This document shows, in pieces, positions 32,530 to 45,470 of a stretch of DNA of 64,000 bases. Location: the NCBI GenBank assembly GCA_019843655.1, contig JACDQD010000004.1, forward strand, positions 2,542,001 to 2,606,000. Reading direction: 5' to 3'. The position numbers and the translations under genes were made by a program. The notes beneath the pieces are model-generated. The model saw only the letters and a list, made by a program, of their open reading frames with translations, did not search any database and was not told the DNA's origin. Positions within the stretch are counted from its first letter, which is position 1, and every line of letters begins with the position of its first letter. This DNA is from Lethocerus indicus (lineage: Eukaryota > Arthropoda > Insecta > Hemiptera > Belostomatidae).

Positions 32530-35500
32530 CTACCCACTCTCTCAACTATGACCACGATACATCGAGTAAAACTTAAAGCGCGTGACTTTACTCTATGTTT
32601 AATCCATGTGTTGGCCCACATCCAGGACACCTATACACATACATACACAGGAATCCCATCGGTTCCGAGTAAATCCTTACTCAAAATATACCTAGATATT
32701 TTGGGGAAAAACATTTCTAATTTCAGACAGTAGACAATTTTGCACTAAGCAGAACTTATACCGAGAGTTTCTTGTGAATATAAAATATTCAGTTCTTGTA
32801 TTTGAAGAGTAAAATCGATATTATACATTATCAGTTATTGTGAAATACGTGCGAAAAATACGTTAATGTAGTAACACAGTTCGCATTACTGAAACAGACA
32901 ATCGATCTCTTGAACAGACAAGACTCCCTTCGTGGATTGCCTCATTTTTTATGGTTGAAATTATATTATACAAAGAGATATTCAATAGATACCAATCGAC
33001 TCCAGGAGGGGGTTAAATCCGAAATAAGATTATCCGGCCCGAATGAATTGTTGTATCGATTAATTTTGTTATGGGGTCGCGAAATGAAATTTCGGGCAGA
33101 CCGAATTAATTCCGCGATAAAGAGAAAAAAAACGTATGTTTTTTTTGCATTTCAAATTCAGGGAGGACTCGAACACCCTGTCGGGGGGCGAACAGTTATA
33201 ATGTCCACCGGACCGACCGGCGGATGCGACATCTTTTCACTTGGCTGAAAAAAAATTTACATTTCCAGTTCTGAAATTAGATTGAAAAATATTTGGCCTA
33301 AGATTTGGATATTGGGGCGCAAGGTGGGATATGCGAGGGGCGGCGGGAGAGGTGGCCAAACGACGTGTCGACGGGTCCGGCTTTATGGATCGTAATTTTT
33401 ATGTTGAGGGCGTTTTAAAAATCAGACGCGCCAGTAATATTTCAACAGTATGTGTTTATCTCCGGACCGCATAAATTTGCCATCAGATGAAGTTGATACG
33501 GGCCGCGGCTAATCATTTCTTCGTATTACACATTTTATCTGACCCAATCGAAAAAATCGGATTCTAACGAGATATTCGGAAATAATTTATTTCAATCGTA
33601 AACCTTTAGGTACACGATACTACAGTTCAGGCTCATTTTAAAGTTTATAGATATTAATTCGACTTGCTATTCAGTGTTGCCAAATAAAATCTTGATTGTA
33701 CTTTTAAGCGCCCCCTTTAAGGCCCCCGCGAGAGGGAAAGGGAAAAACCCCTTCCGATGGATCCCGCGGTTTCCAAACACGGGAAAAATCCCGCAGAATT
33801 GCGCGATCCAAACCCGAATTTAATTAGTGATAATTTTTTTACGATTCGTTCAAATCTCATCAGCCTCATTTACCGGGCGGGGGGTTGAGGAGTTTTTCCT
33901 GGAAAATTACCGACAAGTGGTACTGTTCTTTTTGATAAATAGCCTTTGATGTCTCGAAAGATAAGAAGGGGACCGTAAAAAAATAAATAAATTGCGGTGC
34001 GCCCGAATGCCCGATCGGCATCTAAGGTACATTATTATTCAAGTTAGCGCTTGAAACTGGTTTACGCCCTACTTCGGTATCGTTTCTGCACGTACCTGAA
34101 TGAAGCGGTCCGAAAAACTGTTCGACTTTCTTAATTAAGAGATGTCGCCAGAGAGGACCTGGCGCGGTTAACGGGTTTTTCCCTTTATGCTTTTTATACA
34201 TATACACACATATATACATATATATATCTTTTATTGTATAACAAATCATAAATTCGGGGAACGCATTCGAGTTGTTGGTCAGTGGACTAACGACGCGCCC
34301 ACGCCGCGTCTGGTTTTCTGAACCGTCGCCTTTTAACCCAGTGATTCGTATCCAGCGGCCATATTTCTGGAATTCAGAACAGGAAATGTAAAATAATTTC
34401 CCCGAGGAGAGACGACCCCGAAAGAGAGAAGAGGAGGAAATGATGAGGACTGACTGGTCGTCATAACTGTGTTTTAGGAGCGGGCGGATGTATTGAGCCG
34501 TTAATCCGGAGACGATCCCGAGAGCTACGGGTGGTCTGGAATCGGCTGGAGTTATGAAGGAAACCAGATTCAACTTCTGTACCTTCTAGCCTTACTAATT
34601 TGGTCTTAATTTGGAGGGCTCGCTTCGTCTTATAAAGCTGTCTGTTGGGCTTACATAACTCGAGATAGCGCGATTACATCTTAGACACCGGCAAATATCT
34701 ACTCCTTTTCTACTTAAATTCAGCCACTTCGAACATTATTCAATTTTATTGTTTCGGTTTTAGCAAATTAGCCACTGCGCTGTTACACGAACGGTTAAAT
34801 CTTCGAATAATAACTAGTAAGTCATTCTTCAGCTGTAATTTTTAGTTACTTCGTGCATTGAGTTAAAATTTATGAAACTGTGCCATAATAGCCATTACAT
34901 TATCTAATTAAAGGAAGGAGGACCTCGTAAAAAATTCATACCCCGGCTAGGTTAGGTTAAAAATTAGGTCGGATATTCCTCCTTAATGGAGTTCTGTAGC
35001 TACTCTTAGATTTCCCTATCTCGTTAGTACCTTTAGAAAAAAAAATTAATGGAAAGATGAAAGAACCTTCATTTTCACTGTCACGGGGGAGGGGGGGGGT
35101 AGATCTTATTTCAAAATCATATCACCGCTCCAGTTATTCGATCCGGGGGTTGCGGCCCCGACTACCCTTAAAAGGTCGGCAAACACGGGGGCGGAGGGAG
35201 GTTTTGTCTTCGACAAAAGGGCGGCGATGAAGGGAGGACGAGAAGAAGTTGATGAGGCGCCGTCTCTCAGATCAAACATCCGGCGGAGAGCAAAAACACA
35301 AAGCGCATGGGAAAGCCGAACTAGAAACGCTTCCGTCCACTCCACCATTTGCCCCGGCCAGCCCAAACCAAACCAAACCAAAAACTATTGTGTCAATAAA
35401 TCAGAACCACTTTATGTCTTCCCACCCACTTCCACGGTGGCTCTGTTTGTCCAGACGTCAGAAATGAGCTTCTGGAAAAGTGCAGGATACATGCAGTATA

Positions 35501-35866
35501 TAAATAAATTTTCCCAAACCCAAATAATAACACATCCTATAGGGATATAGGATTTTATTCCCACGACTGTTATTCCCCGAATTCCTTCTTTGCCAGAGAG
35601 CTTCCCGCTCCCCGTCTCAGACAGCCTTAACAAGCGCGACACACACAAACACACCCATCGCGAATTAAGTTTCTGCATACCTGATTTCACGTTTGAATAA
35701 TTATTCGCCGATGACCAATTCTGATGGTTCCCCTAAATAATGGGAATATTAAAATAGGATTTCGCTGCACGTGAACCTCTCTCTCCCTCTCTCTACCCGC
35801 GCGGTTGACCTGGAATTCGATGCCGTCCCCCGAGGTGGGGAAAACATAAATTTACATATTTACGAG

Positions 35867-35870
<4 letters not shown>
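32530..35870. other. non-coding, no gene recognised
   Basis: The minus-strand frame at 34022-34573 (183 codons) has no known domain. Two tandem TTAGG-like words at 34952-34964 are too few for a telomere repeat. A G-run lies at 35085-35098. The rest is A+T-rich. Confidence 0.45.

Positions 35871-35871
<1 letters not shown>

Positions 35872-35919
<48 letters not shown>
35872..35919. repeat. (AT)n microsatellite
   Basis: 24 uninterrupted AT units, perfectly self-complementary and so cruciform-prone. Confidence 0.98.
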
Positions 35920-35921
<2 letters not shown>

Positions 35922-36184
35922 TTCTTTTTTTATATACCCTGGAAATCTCGCATAGATGAATGATGACCAAGATGTGAAAAGATGTTTTGATATGGAAATC
36001 TAACAGATAAAACTAAACGATGTTCTCGTCCAGTACTACACGATGTTCAGCCGATATTATTTAATGTATTGACCGGAAACATCATTGTCTTAGAATCGGT
36101 TTACAATAAAAAAAACGGCGGGGTTATTTTTTTATATCGCTTGTTTCTTGCGATAAAGGAGCGAAAAAATGATGCCATTTTTGA

Positions 36185-36283
36185 GGATACGGGCTAAAGA
36201 AAATCTCTGTATAAGCCGTATGTCCATTTCAGTACGGTCTTGTAGATTGTGAGCTTGTTTAGGGTCCATTTTAGTAACGTGAC
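36185..36283 (-). pseudogene. Jockey-like retrotransposon, internally deleted fragment
   Basis: Minus strand: LNKLTIYKTVLKWTYGL, matching the LYKAILKP-YG segment of the 27.6 kb copy. It is joined directly to a segment (GGGCTAAAGAAAATCTCTG, 36191-36209, + strand) that matches GGGCTAAGAAGATCTCTGGG at 27539-27558, the C-terminal end. About 200 bases between these two points in the better copy are missing, so this is a deletion derivative. Confidence 0.7.
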
Positions 36284-37155
36284 TAGATTGTTTTAAATTC
36301 TATAATATTGTTAGGAGTAGTAGAGGTTGCACAGTGGCCGGTTCTATTTCTCTCTCGTCCGTTAATAAACTCGGCCAGTTTTATCTTTAGGGACGGACGT
36401 CGAGCCGAACGTAATCGGGTCGAATGGGGATCCGTTACAGGGCCCATTATTCGTGCCCGTGGGCAGTTTCTGCGATGGATTGAAATAAACGGAACGTTCG
36501 CCGACAGAGGATCTAATGGCCGGCACCATTAGACGTCAGGTAGACGAGAGAGAGAGAGAGAGGGTCACTCCCTTAGCGCCCGCTCCGACCCAATTCCCAT
36601 TAATGGGCTTCAACCCCGTCCATGGGGGCCTGACAATTTACTCGAAACCGTTTCGCTTACGCAACTTAGGCCGGGGGGGGGGGAACACAACAGTTGTGAT
36701 AACTTCTCTTTCTTCTTTCGGCCAGTATTTACCTTTCTGCGCTTTTGTCGTCGGTTTTTCGCACGGGTGCCCCGCATTAAATGGGCCCGAGACCGGCTGT
36801 AATGGATAGGGCGGGCCGAGAAAGAACGGTTGAAATCGTTTGGAAATTTCGGCCGGTTGTCACTGTCACGAATACATCCGCCGAATTGGAGGTACACAGG
36901 TTTCTGTGTAGTCCCGGTGCCCACGACACGACGGGCGGCCGGCGCGATCTATGGGGTATTATAATGCCGAACGTGTCACGCCCGGGCCACTATATTATTG
37001 TAACCCTACAACGATTATACGAGATTTATACACCGCGCGTTCGGCCAAATTTATTTCCGGGGGCAATAATAAAGCTCTAGAATTTCCGATTGATTCCCAT
37101 ATATTTAGCATACTGCATAATTCCGGCCTGCATATTCCATTACACCTCTAAGTGT
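36284..37155. other. non-coding; short (GA)n at 36547-36562
   Basis: G+C-rich with a GA run and a G-run near 36671-36681. Overlapping frames lie on both strands with no motif. No gene assigned. Confidence 0.45.
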
Positions 37156-37386
37156 AAAATCCAAACTTTACAGTCGAAAATATTAAGGTATAGATCATAA
37201 ATATAACAAATTTCACCCATCCTAATTCAATTGTACAAACCCTACCATCTTCGACATTCCAGACGTTCCCTACGGAAGGAAGTGGTGTAAGAAATATGGA
37301 AAAAAGAAATTAGAAAAATTGTCGACTCGTCGTTACTGTTATACGAACATCAATTTACAGTTGTGACAATACAGAGTGGAAAAAAC
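37156..37386 (+). repeat. unclassified dispersed repeat R, copy 2
   Basis: Second copy of the repeat at 12448-12738, same orientation and block order: AAAATCCAAACTTTAC, TACAAACCCT-CCATCTTC-GACATTCC, GTTCC, and CATCAATTTACAGT-GTGACAATA-GTGGAAAAA. It is about 60 bases shorter through internal deletions. No terminal repeats or coding frame. Confidence 0.75.
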
Positions 37387-37675
37387 ATGCGGCTACCTTA
37401 ATTTCTTGCTTACGCGATAACATGTAGCTGTAATTAAATACTAATTGTATCGAAATTTTCGATTATTATTGCAGACAAGTTGACAAATTGTTTTATCTGA
37501 GAGATAGCGGTGTAAGATAAAGTTTACGTAATAAATGCTCTGGATACTAGACTACGTTTGAAGTGTTGTTTAAACCCCCTGTGGCGGATAACCCCGGCAG
37601 GCGGCGATCCATCGGCGCCGAGCGTAAAATCGTTGGTATCACAGTCGGACGATGACGCGGTTCAGAGGAGTGTGA
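37387..37675. other. non-coding
   Basis: Short A+T-rich stretch passing into G+C-rich DNA. Nothing recognised. Confidence 0.4.
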
Positions 37676-37701
37676 CCCCCCCCCCCCCCCGCCGCCCCCC
37701 C
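37676..37701. repeat. poly-C tract
   Basis: About 26 bases, almost all C (the opposite strand is almost all G). Such G-rich strands can form quadruplexes. Confidence 0.95.
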
Positions 37702-40700
37702 AGCCCCTAACCCCCGTTTTAGAGGGCAGAGTTACGCTGGACCGATTTTCCGAAGGTGCAAGTGTCGGAGCTTGACACCACACTTGAGCGGACAACAAAC
37801 ACCCCGGGGGAGTGTCGGCCCTCTACGTGATCTCACCTCGGCCAGAGACTTAACAGGGTGCCGGGTGAAAAAAAAATAAACCTACCTCCGATCTAGAGTA
37901 TCTGGTTCAATGAGTTCACAGAATTCCGGAGTTCATTACAATTTATTCTTTTACCTCCGGTATATATTTAAGAAATTGAGCAAGATTCCATGTATATGAG
38001 TGACTAGAAACATGGTTTCATCCGTTTCTAAATCTCAAATCGATAATCTCGATAAAATCGTTTTTATTAACAACTTGCCTTCAAGAATTGTTTTGCCGGT
38101 GGGTCATGTGTACACTTACGTGTAGGCAGTTGGGAAGAACAGTAGAGACAAACACATGTCTGAAATATTCTTCGGATATAGGATAAGTCGGTATATTATG
38201 GAGGAAGGTATATACTGAATGGTATGTGGGAACGAATACCACTTCCGATATCTCCCCCTCTCCCACCCCAATAGATCGAACCGGAATCTTATAACCGGAA
38301 GGAGTAAGTCTAATTTAGTGCTTCCTGAGTTTGTGTTTGTAAAAGAAAAAAACTTTATTTAATGTCTCGAGTGGGCTGGACCCGTACCCAGGTACTACTG
38401 AGAAGGGCACCTGATCAAATACGAGCGAACAATGCCCGGCCGCAAACCAGAGCGATGTTTAACAAACACAGTTTTTTTTTTACTCCTAAGAGGCGCATCG
38501 TCTTCCCGGACGCGTATCGAGGCCAGTTGACGAATGGGCCGGGTATTGTCGCGGGGACATGCGGATTACCCTTCTTCGTACACGACGGCGACACACTGAA
38601 GACTCCCGAAGGCCTCTCAGGAGTCCTTTTCCCAACCGCCGAAAGATAAATATTTGACGCTCTATTGTCGCGAATTTCACGGCTTACAATATTTACCCGA
38701 CTAACTCGTACCGGGGGCGAAGTCCAATTTCAAGTGTAACAAAAATTGTCATCCCGCCTTGTTTATTGGTTACCATTTTCTACAGACTATCCTATCTTCC
38801 TATCGCATTTTTAGACATGAACTGGATAATTCTGAAATTCTCGCCAACATCAGTAATATATTGAAGTACTTAGCCTCAAACAACAGGCATGATCTGCCGG
38901 CTATAAAGTGGGCTATCAAGTTGATTTCTGTTGTGTAGATTACAATGTTATATATCGGATGTCATAAAGGATCTCCCAATTAATCCTTATATTAAATTTT
39001 CCAACTGTTCCCATTGAAATTATTCAACCTATACGTTTTGCCGATAGTTTGGTCCAAATTTTGCGAGTAAATCACGCGAAGACGTTATAAATGTTTAATA
39101 AAAAGATAAAATTTACGAGCGTCGATTATCCTGGCTGGCGACACGAAACTGCGTTCTCACATAACTCATAATGGAGGCCGGTGGCTGCTATACAATTCGG
39201 CATTTATTTCCCAGCTAAATCTTTCCCGAATATCTCTTGTTCGGAGCCGGTGTAGCGATAATTTCCAAAGATGTCAGTCGGAAACACGAGACCGCCCCCC
39301 CCCCCCTGGGGCGACCCCAACCATGTTACGGACTTTGTCGTCGTCATTGTCGTCCAATGAGCAGAATTTCCGCCCATTTGCATTATTCGACTGTCGTGAA
39401 ATTTGCAAATCGAGCTCTGAGAAAGCTCACGGGTTGTTGGGGAGAACGTTGAATAAAATGAATATATCCGGAATCACTTTGGGTTATAAATCTGCAGTTA
39501 ACAACTTCAGAAGTCGACAGCAAGAGAGTTATCGGTAACATTTTAATATGAATTTATATATGTGTTTTAAACTTTGCCTCCTTCTTCGCTACCTTAAAAT
39601 ACAAAAAAGGGGTCTCTTTATCGTCCGAACATGTTGTATTCGATACTACAAATAACCGCCGATTTATATTTATTTATGACTCAATTACATATAGCAGCCT
39701 TTTTATTTTTACTTTACTAAATACGGTATTAATTTTCCAGACATTTTCCCGCCCAATAGGCATCATTTAATATTTCGTTCTCAAACTGCCAGGCAATTTT
39801 ATTTCCTCTTTGTCGTGGTCTCATTCTTGCCTCAAATGATTCTCAAGGGATCTTTCTTAAGGGGTCATTCTGAAGGAATTTTTATGGTAAGTTACGTGAT
39901 AGATCACGTGATCACTTGAGGCGTCTGTAAGTGAAGTTTGGGATGTCAAGAGGGTTTGGACCATAGGACGATGTGTAATTCGGTTTGAAATTTGTTGTAT
40001 TCTCGTATGGTAAGGTCTATATATCTATTTTTATATAGGGTGAGGTTCGAGAAAAGATCGATGAATCCCGATAATTGCCCAAATCGGTTAAACTGTTGTA
40101 CGGTAATAATTTATTCTTTAAGCCTGTTTTTGAACTATTTTCCAGCAATCTGAGTAGCGATTTTGTAGCGTCACATTGAAAATTTCTCGCTATTATATGT
40201 TCGGTCAATTCGGACGTATCCAGGTCTTTCGCCTTTCCGGTGCTTCGCACAATTTTACCCTCGTAAAACCGTCCTAATCTCAATGGGGGACAGTTCGCCG
40301 ATCAGGGTACCGGTACAGGACCGGTACGAGGATCAAAAAAATTCCCGCATTTGAATGAATTTCCTCTGGTCATTGTCCGTTTCGGAACTCCGAAGTCACA
40401 TGACCGGTCGCATGACCGGTCGCATGGACGACAATGCGGAAACGGCTTCGAGTGGGGGGGGGGAAAACCCCTCGGAGATAATCCTGACGCAACCCCCAGG
40501 ATTTTTTTCAGGGGTGGGGGGGAAGGATTTTTTTCTCCCCTTTAAATCCTCGCCCCGATTATACTCGCGGCAGGTATTCCACCCCCGGCCCCCAACCCTG
40601 CGAAACAGGCCCCGGTACACTTGCGAATAATTCCGCATAACACATGTCAGACACTACCTGAGGCCGGTCGAGTTGTTGTAAACTTTCGGTCAGAAATTTT

Positions 40701-42290
40701 CCTCGAGTCTTTTTATACATTTCCACCTCCAATCTCTCCCACCATTCACCAATGCCCACCTCCTTCACGGCCCATCGATTCCGTACAGTCACACACAGCT
40801 ATACAATGGAGTGAATTTAGGATACTCTAGCGTGAAAGATTTGTACAGTGCCTATTTCTTCCTATCTCCATTTTAATTTAAGAATTAGAATGTTTGGGGG
40901 CTTGCAAATGTCCGTAACTTTCGATCATCCGAAGTAAAAACTTGTCTTTTCATGCACCCAATTCTTAAATACTGAACTGTTCCAATGTCTTCTCATGGTC
41001 CTTCCAGTAATTTTGGTCCATAAAATATGTCCCAAACCGTATTTTATTTTTATGATTGTAATTTACAAATTTCGTTGTTTCATTGCTGTATATAGGCGTC
41101 TCTACAAGCATTTGCGACGTAACAATGCAATTCTCAATTCATGTTATTTATTAACCCTCCTTATTGTCACCACATTGTGAACCAGAAAATGAATTTCCAA
41201 TTGTTAACCTTGTCTGGGAAAGCTTTCGAGATAAGTGTTGGTGTATTTCAAAATTTAAATTCTTTAAAAGCAAACATCAAATTATAAAATCTGAAAGATG
41301 TTATTTAACTTGAATTACGCCGAGGGCATAAACGGCGAAAGGAAAATTTCGATTCCGGCATTCGTTCGTGAATAAAATTACGAAAGTAATCTCCCAGACA
41401 TAAATATGCATTTTTTTTGTAAGCGAAAACGACTTTTGCACATGACATTAATGCGCAATTCAGAGGATAAACCTAGTTATTTCACCTTTCGGGAAGGTGC
41501 CGAGCTCCTGTTTTGATAAAAAAAAAATAACACTTAATCCACTGTCCAGCCTTGAAAAAGTCCTTATTCAAATATGCGCGATCGGTGATAGGGGCATAAT
41601 AATAACGTTCTCCGAAAATTTTCGATTTTTCTTGTTTGAGATCGCCCCAATGTCGTTATTTTGTCGAAGACATTAAGTGTACTTTTGGCCCAGATTCTTT
41701 GGAATCAATGGACATTAAATTTATGGATTATAACAAGGTTGAAACAAATAAGTATTTTCTACCAAACTTCCTTCCATAATTACGGCATTAATATAATTTT
41801 AATTTAATATATAATTATTTATAGGAGAATCCGAGTTTAAGTTTCAGTTTTTTTTTGTTAAACACACAGCTGCACACGCCCCATTCAAATGAGAGGAATT
41901 TCATAAATAATACGAAACATCGAACATTTAAAGGAAGAATTATTGGAGCAGGAAGATCAGACTACTATTTCACGTTTCTATAGGAGAGAGAGAGAGAGAA
42001 TCCGATTATATTAATTGGGAAATATTTCAAAAAATAAATCAGGATTAATCTGCGATAGCCCAAAAAAAATCTCGACTCACTGTGTTTGACTTATACTATT
42101 ACATTCTTAACAATAATGAAATAAAAAAAAACAGACATTTGTAAATTGAGTTACAGACTGTGGAGGAACCGGAGTGTATTGATTGAGCTTAAATGATTTC
42201 CACTCTACTCAATTATGGGCTGCAAGAAGTTTGAAAATTGTAAAATAGTAATAGTTTTAACTTTAATTTTCATTTAACTGCTGACTTCGT
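37702..42290. other. non-coding; small palindromes and a short tandem
   Basis: GATCACGTGATC at 39902-39913 is a perfect 12-bp palindrome around the E-box CACGTG. A 12-bp unit CATGACCGGTCG is repeated twice at 40397-40420. A short (GA)n lies at 41984-41999. Otherwise A+T-rich DNA with no gene recognised. Confidence 0.5.
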
Positions 42291-42299
42291 TGCAGACAA

Positions 42300-42490
42300 T
42301 TCTTTTTTCTACATTTCCGGCCAAGTGTTTTTTCGTATACAAAGCTATATTGAAACCACCGAGAAATCCAACAATGCTCGCATCCAGAGATTCAAATCGA
42401 AAATCCTTCAAACCGTCCTCAATGCTCACCCCGGGTATGTTTCCGTACGTACTCTTCAAATCCCCGTTTCCCGAATTTCCAGGACGTGAT
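42300..42490 (+). pseudogene. Jockey-like retrotransposon, internally deleted fragment
   Basis: Plus strand: YKAILKPP (about 42337-42360), then in another frame NNARIQRFKSKILQTVLNAH and PGYVSVRTLQIP. The YGIQLWG segment that normally lies between is missing, so the copy has both a deletion and a frameshift. The IQRF-SK-L-T-LNA motif is the same one seen at 27.7 and 47.9 kb. Confidence 0.8.
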
Positions 42491-42932
42491 TTATCGCCAG
42501 GACCGTATCCGGATGACACATAAAACAATGTCACACAGCATTTAAGATAGTTTAATGATAGTAGGAGTTTATTGAGACACGGTAAATATCGAAAATTTCC
42601 GATGTTTTCCGGCCGTCTTATAAACCGATATTTAGAGACGTCTCCTTGACACCTAGAGACGGAGAGAATTTTATCTCCAGACGAGAGAGGTTGTTATTTA
42701 TTCTTCTTTTTCTGTTGGTTCGGTTCGTTCTGGTTTGGTGGGGGCTCCCGGACCGGAACTAAGAGACCAGATGACTTGTCAGGGAGCGGAAACTGCGTCC
42801 ACCCGATGGAATGAACCGTACCGACGCCAACTGTTGCCACTAATAGCAGCTCCCAACACACACCAACCACCGGCCAACAAACAGCAGAAGAAGACGCTGT
42901 GGGCAAAACACTAAATACATTTTTAGATTTAT
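42491..42932. other. non-coding
   Basis: No open frame or repeat that I can support. Confidence 0.4.
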
Positions 42933-43200
42933 CGTAGATTTCGTGTGTTTCTCTCTCCTTTCGCCGGTTTGGTCTTTCGCCAGACCGGTTTCGGCCGCTC
43001 GCCACCTTCAGTAGCGGTGTTAGTCACTTTTGGCACTTTGTATGTTTTTCGGGGGCATCCTCACTGCACTGCCGCTTGTACTGTGGTGGTTGTCTGTTTG
43101 TCATGAAGACAGAAACACACGAAATCTACGGTATTCCAACCCCTCGCAGGCCGCAAAACAGGTATTGTTAAGTTAAGATATATTCTTATTGCATTGAAAT
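42933..43200 (-). mobile_element. foldback repeat family, copy D, most complete
   Basis: CGTAGATTTCGTGTGTTTCT (42933-42952) is the exact inverse of AGAAACACACGAAATCTACG (43111-43130), giving a foldback of about 198 bases. Inside, on the minus strand, lie the arm AGACCAAACCGGCGAAAGG, GAAACCGGTCTGG, the GGC/GCC stem, CTGAAGG (one change from CTGAAGA), AAAGTGCC and GCAGTGAGGATGCCC. Beyond the right arm, on the + strand, comes the family tail GTATTCCAACCCCTCGCAGG and AAAACAGGTATTG, then TTAAGTTAAGATATATTC shared with 15.8 kb. So here the core is inverted relative to the tail, compared with copies A, C and F. No protein is encoded. Confidence 0.92.
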
Positions 43201-43485
43201 TAATAAGGCTAACACCGGTAGGGAATGTTGAATAAAATATATAAAATAAGATTTTATTATAAGTAGAACTTTGTTCATGATGCATTCTTCCTCTTGTTAA
43301 CTCGCTCGCATAACGTCACCGATAAAAATCGATAACAACAGAGGACAGATAAATATATGCACGATTACATGTATGTTGACATAGATACAAGTTCAGATTG
43401 TACGCCGGGGTTCAAAGGGGATGGTCGCTGTCTCCCGACGATCACACGCATCCTTCACACCCTCCTCATCCTCGACACCTTCAAG
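43201..43485. other. non-coding
   Basis: No gene or repeat recognised. Confidence 0.4.
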
Positions 43486-43512
43486 ACACACACACACACA
43501 CACACACACACA
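43486..43512. repeat. (CA)n microsatellite
   Basis: About thirteen CA units. Confidence 0.97.
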
Positions 43513-45418
43513 AGGTGCGGCGTCAACGTCGAAACGCCTACAAAAGAGGAATACATTTATTCCTCGGGTTAAGAGAAGAAAAAAAAGACAAGAAGAATTT
43601 CTACCGCCGAGTGATAATTTCGGCCAGATAAAAATCCTGCCCATCGAGAAATAACATTATGAAAATCAATTCGGGCGACCCTTTTTCGTATCGGAAACAC
43701 CGTCGAGTTGAAACGTCGGATAGCGCCGAGATCGGTATCGGCCAAACGCCTTTCCAGGTACAAACAATTTGAAGTAGGAGGAGTGTTGATACGGACCGAA
43801 ATCCGTTAACCGGGGAGAGTCCGAGCCCGGCTCTCTATTTCTCCGGTCGGTTGAATGGCGTGGTTTTTCTCCAAGTGTCTCGGGGTTGACGGAGTGAAGG
43901 GTTGAGAGACAGTATCTGATTGTGTCCGTCGCCGGAGCGATAAACACCGAACCGAGAATGGTGACGGGAGGTGGTGGGAAGGGCTCAGGTAGTTCAGGGA
44001 GTCCGCGCCGGATCCTGTCCCCTCACCCGCCCCCGTCCAGGAAACACAACTGGGAGCGCGTCGGACTGTTCCGAGACCGGATACGCCAAATCCGCGGTGA
44101 AAGGGGTTTTCTGACGCCCCGCTCACCGTCAAGAATGAGCTCCGGATGCTCGTTCTTGGAAAATTGGGCCGAACAACACTGTTGCTGTTGTTGTTGTTGT
44201 TGTTGCGCGCTCTCGGGGGACCCGATCCGAAATCCAAGCAAGTCCGTCCACATTTACGAAAGAATCATTAGCCGAATTACAGACTTATGTGTTTGTGCTC
44301 CTACTGTCATATTCTTGTTGTCTGTAATATTGTTTTCTATCTAAACCTTGAGATACATGTCTTGGAATATGATCGAATATTTAGGAGAAGCGGAAACAAA
44401 TATTCTAATGTCGTCTGCCTGATGAAGCATTGGCACCGTGACGTTACAATGACCCTCCTTCATTAAATTCATTCAACAGTATTTTACCTGTTGGTAACCC
44501 AGTTTTAAACGCCACTAAGTCTACTAACTAAATTTGCCGAGTTAAAAATTCATCAGTACATCTGTACGAAATCGTAACTGCAGCTACAATAACAGATAGT
44601 TTAGATTCACGTCTGCACCTCTCAAATATTCACCTTGAGGGTGGGTTGGAATATCGGCCTCGCATGTTCCCTCATCCGGTACCGTTCCGGCCCCCAATTT
44701 TCCCCAACAACCCCAATAGCCGCACCCCCTACAAGCCGTGATATAACGCCAAGTGACACTGCGGCGATGACGAGCGGCCCGGGACAGGAACGGACTCCTC
44801 CAGGAAAAAAGATATTCTTCCCCTTTCTTATTCTTCTCGGCCTCTCCCAAGAAAGCCGAGTAAAACTGCGGACGCCGACCGGAGGGTCTGGTCCAATGAT
44901 GTTGGCAGAATGTTTGTCTATCAATCACGGGCCTGCGGGTCATGTGGGAGGCGGCCGGCCGGCCCTAACCCGACATATTGCAGGCGCTATGTATCTGGAG
45001 GCCCATGACAGCGTCTGTTATACCCCCCGCCCCCAACCTCGTCGCATATGTTCTTCCCCGATTCACTTCGCGAGACTGAGAACAAGAATACAGAGACCTA
45101 CAAGAATTTTCAGAGCTTTTAAACTCGAACATAGTGGACCGTAAGGCGAAAAACGGGCCACCGAGGACTGTCATGTGTTTCAGTGCCTCCTAATAGTTGT
45201 TTTGTGCCACAATATCGCTGAACAACCAAAATATATAAAATGTTTCACAACCTCTGTATTCCTGAAATAAAGTTCCATACGTATTATCGTATAGAACACA
45301 AGATGTATAATTAAGCAGTGTCAGGATTCCTTCAAACACATGTGCTGGAATTATTCGTAATGTCATCAACTCCAACGATCTACAGTATCCACTCGCGCAG
45401 TTGTTGGTCTCACGTTAT
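43513..45418. other. CpG-rich patch with (GTT)n at 44181-44206
   Basis: G+C-rich from about 43800 to 45070. Overlapping frames of 100-169 codons lie on both strands. The (GTT)n run reads as poly-Cys on the + strand and poly-Gln or poly-Asn on the - strand. No domain is recognised. It could be a regulatory island or hold an exon, but nothing in the sequence decides this. Confidence 0.4.
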
Positions 45419-45470
45419 ACCGCCATGTTTCGGCTTCTCGCCGTCTTCAGTAGATTAACTGGATTTTATA
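45419..45470 (-). mobile_element. foldback repeat family, core fragment
   Basis: Minus strand: CTGAAGA (inverse at 45444-45450), GGC-gagaa-GCC, GAAAC, followed by ATGGCGG instead of CGGTCTGG. Only the core is kept; the arms and tail are not visible. GAAACCGGTGC at 45537-45547 may be a second scrap. Confidence 0.7.

Noticed and set aside
34022..34573. 183-codon minus-strand frame
   Set aside because: No motif, and it contains a Tyr/Met-rich stretch from a TATA/CA-rich low-complexity segment.
34945..34970. TTAGG-like words suggesting an insect telomere repeat
   Set aside because: Only two tandem words are present, far too few.
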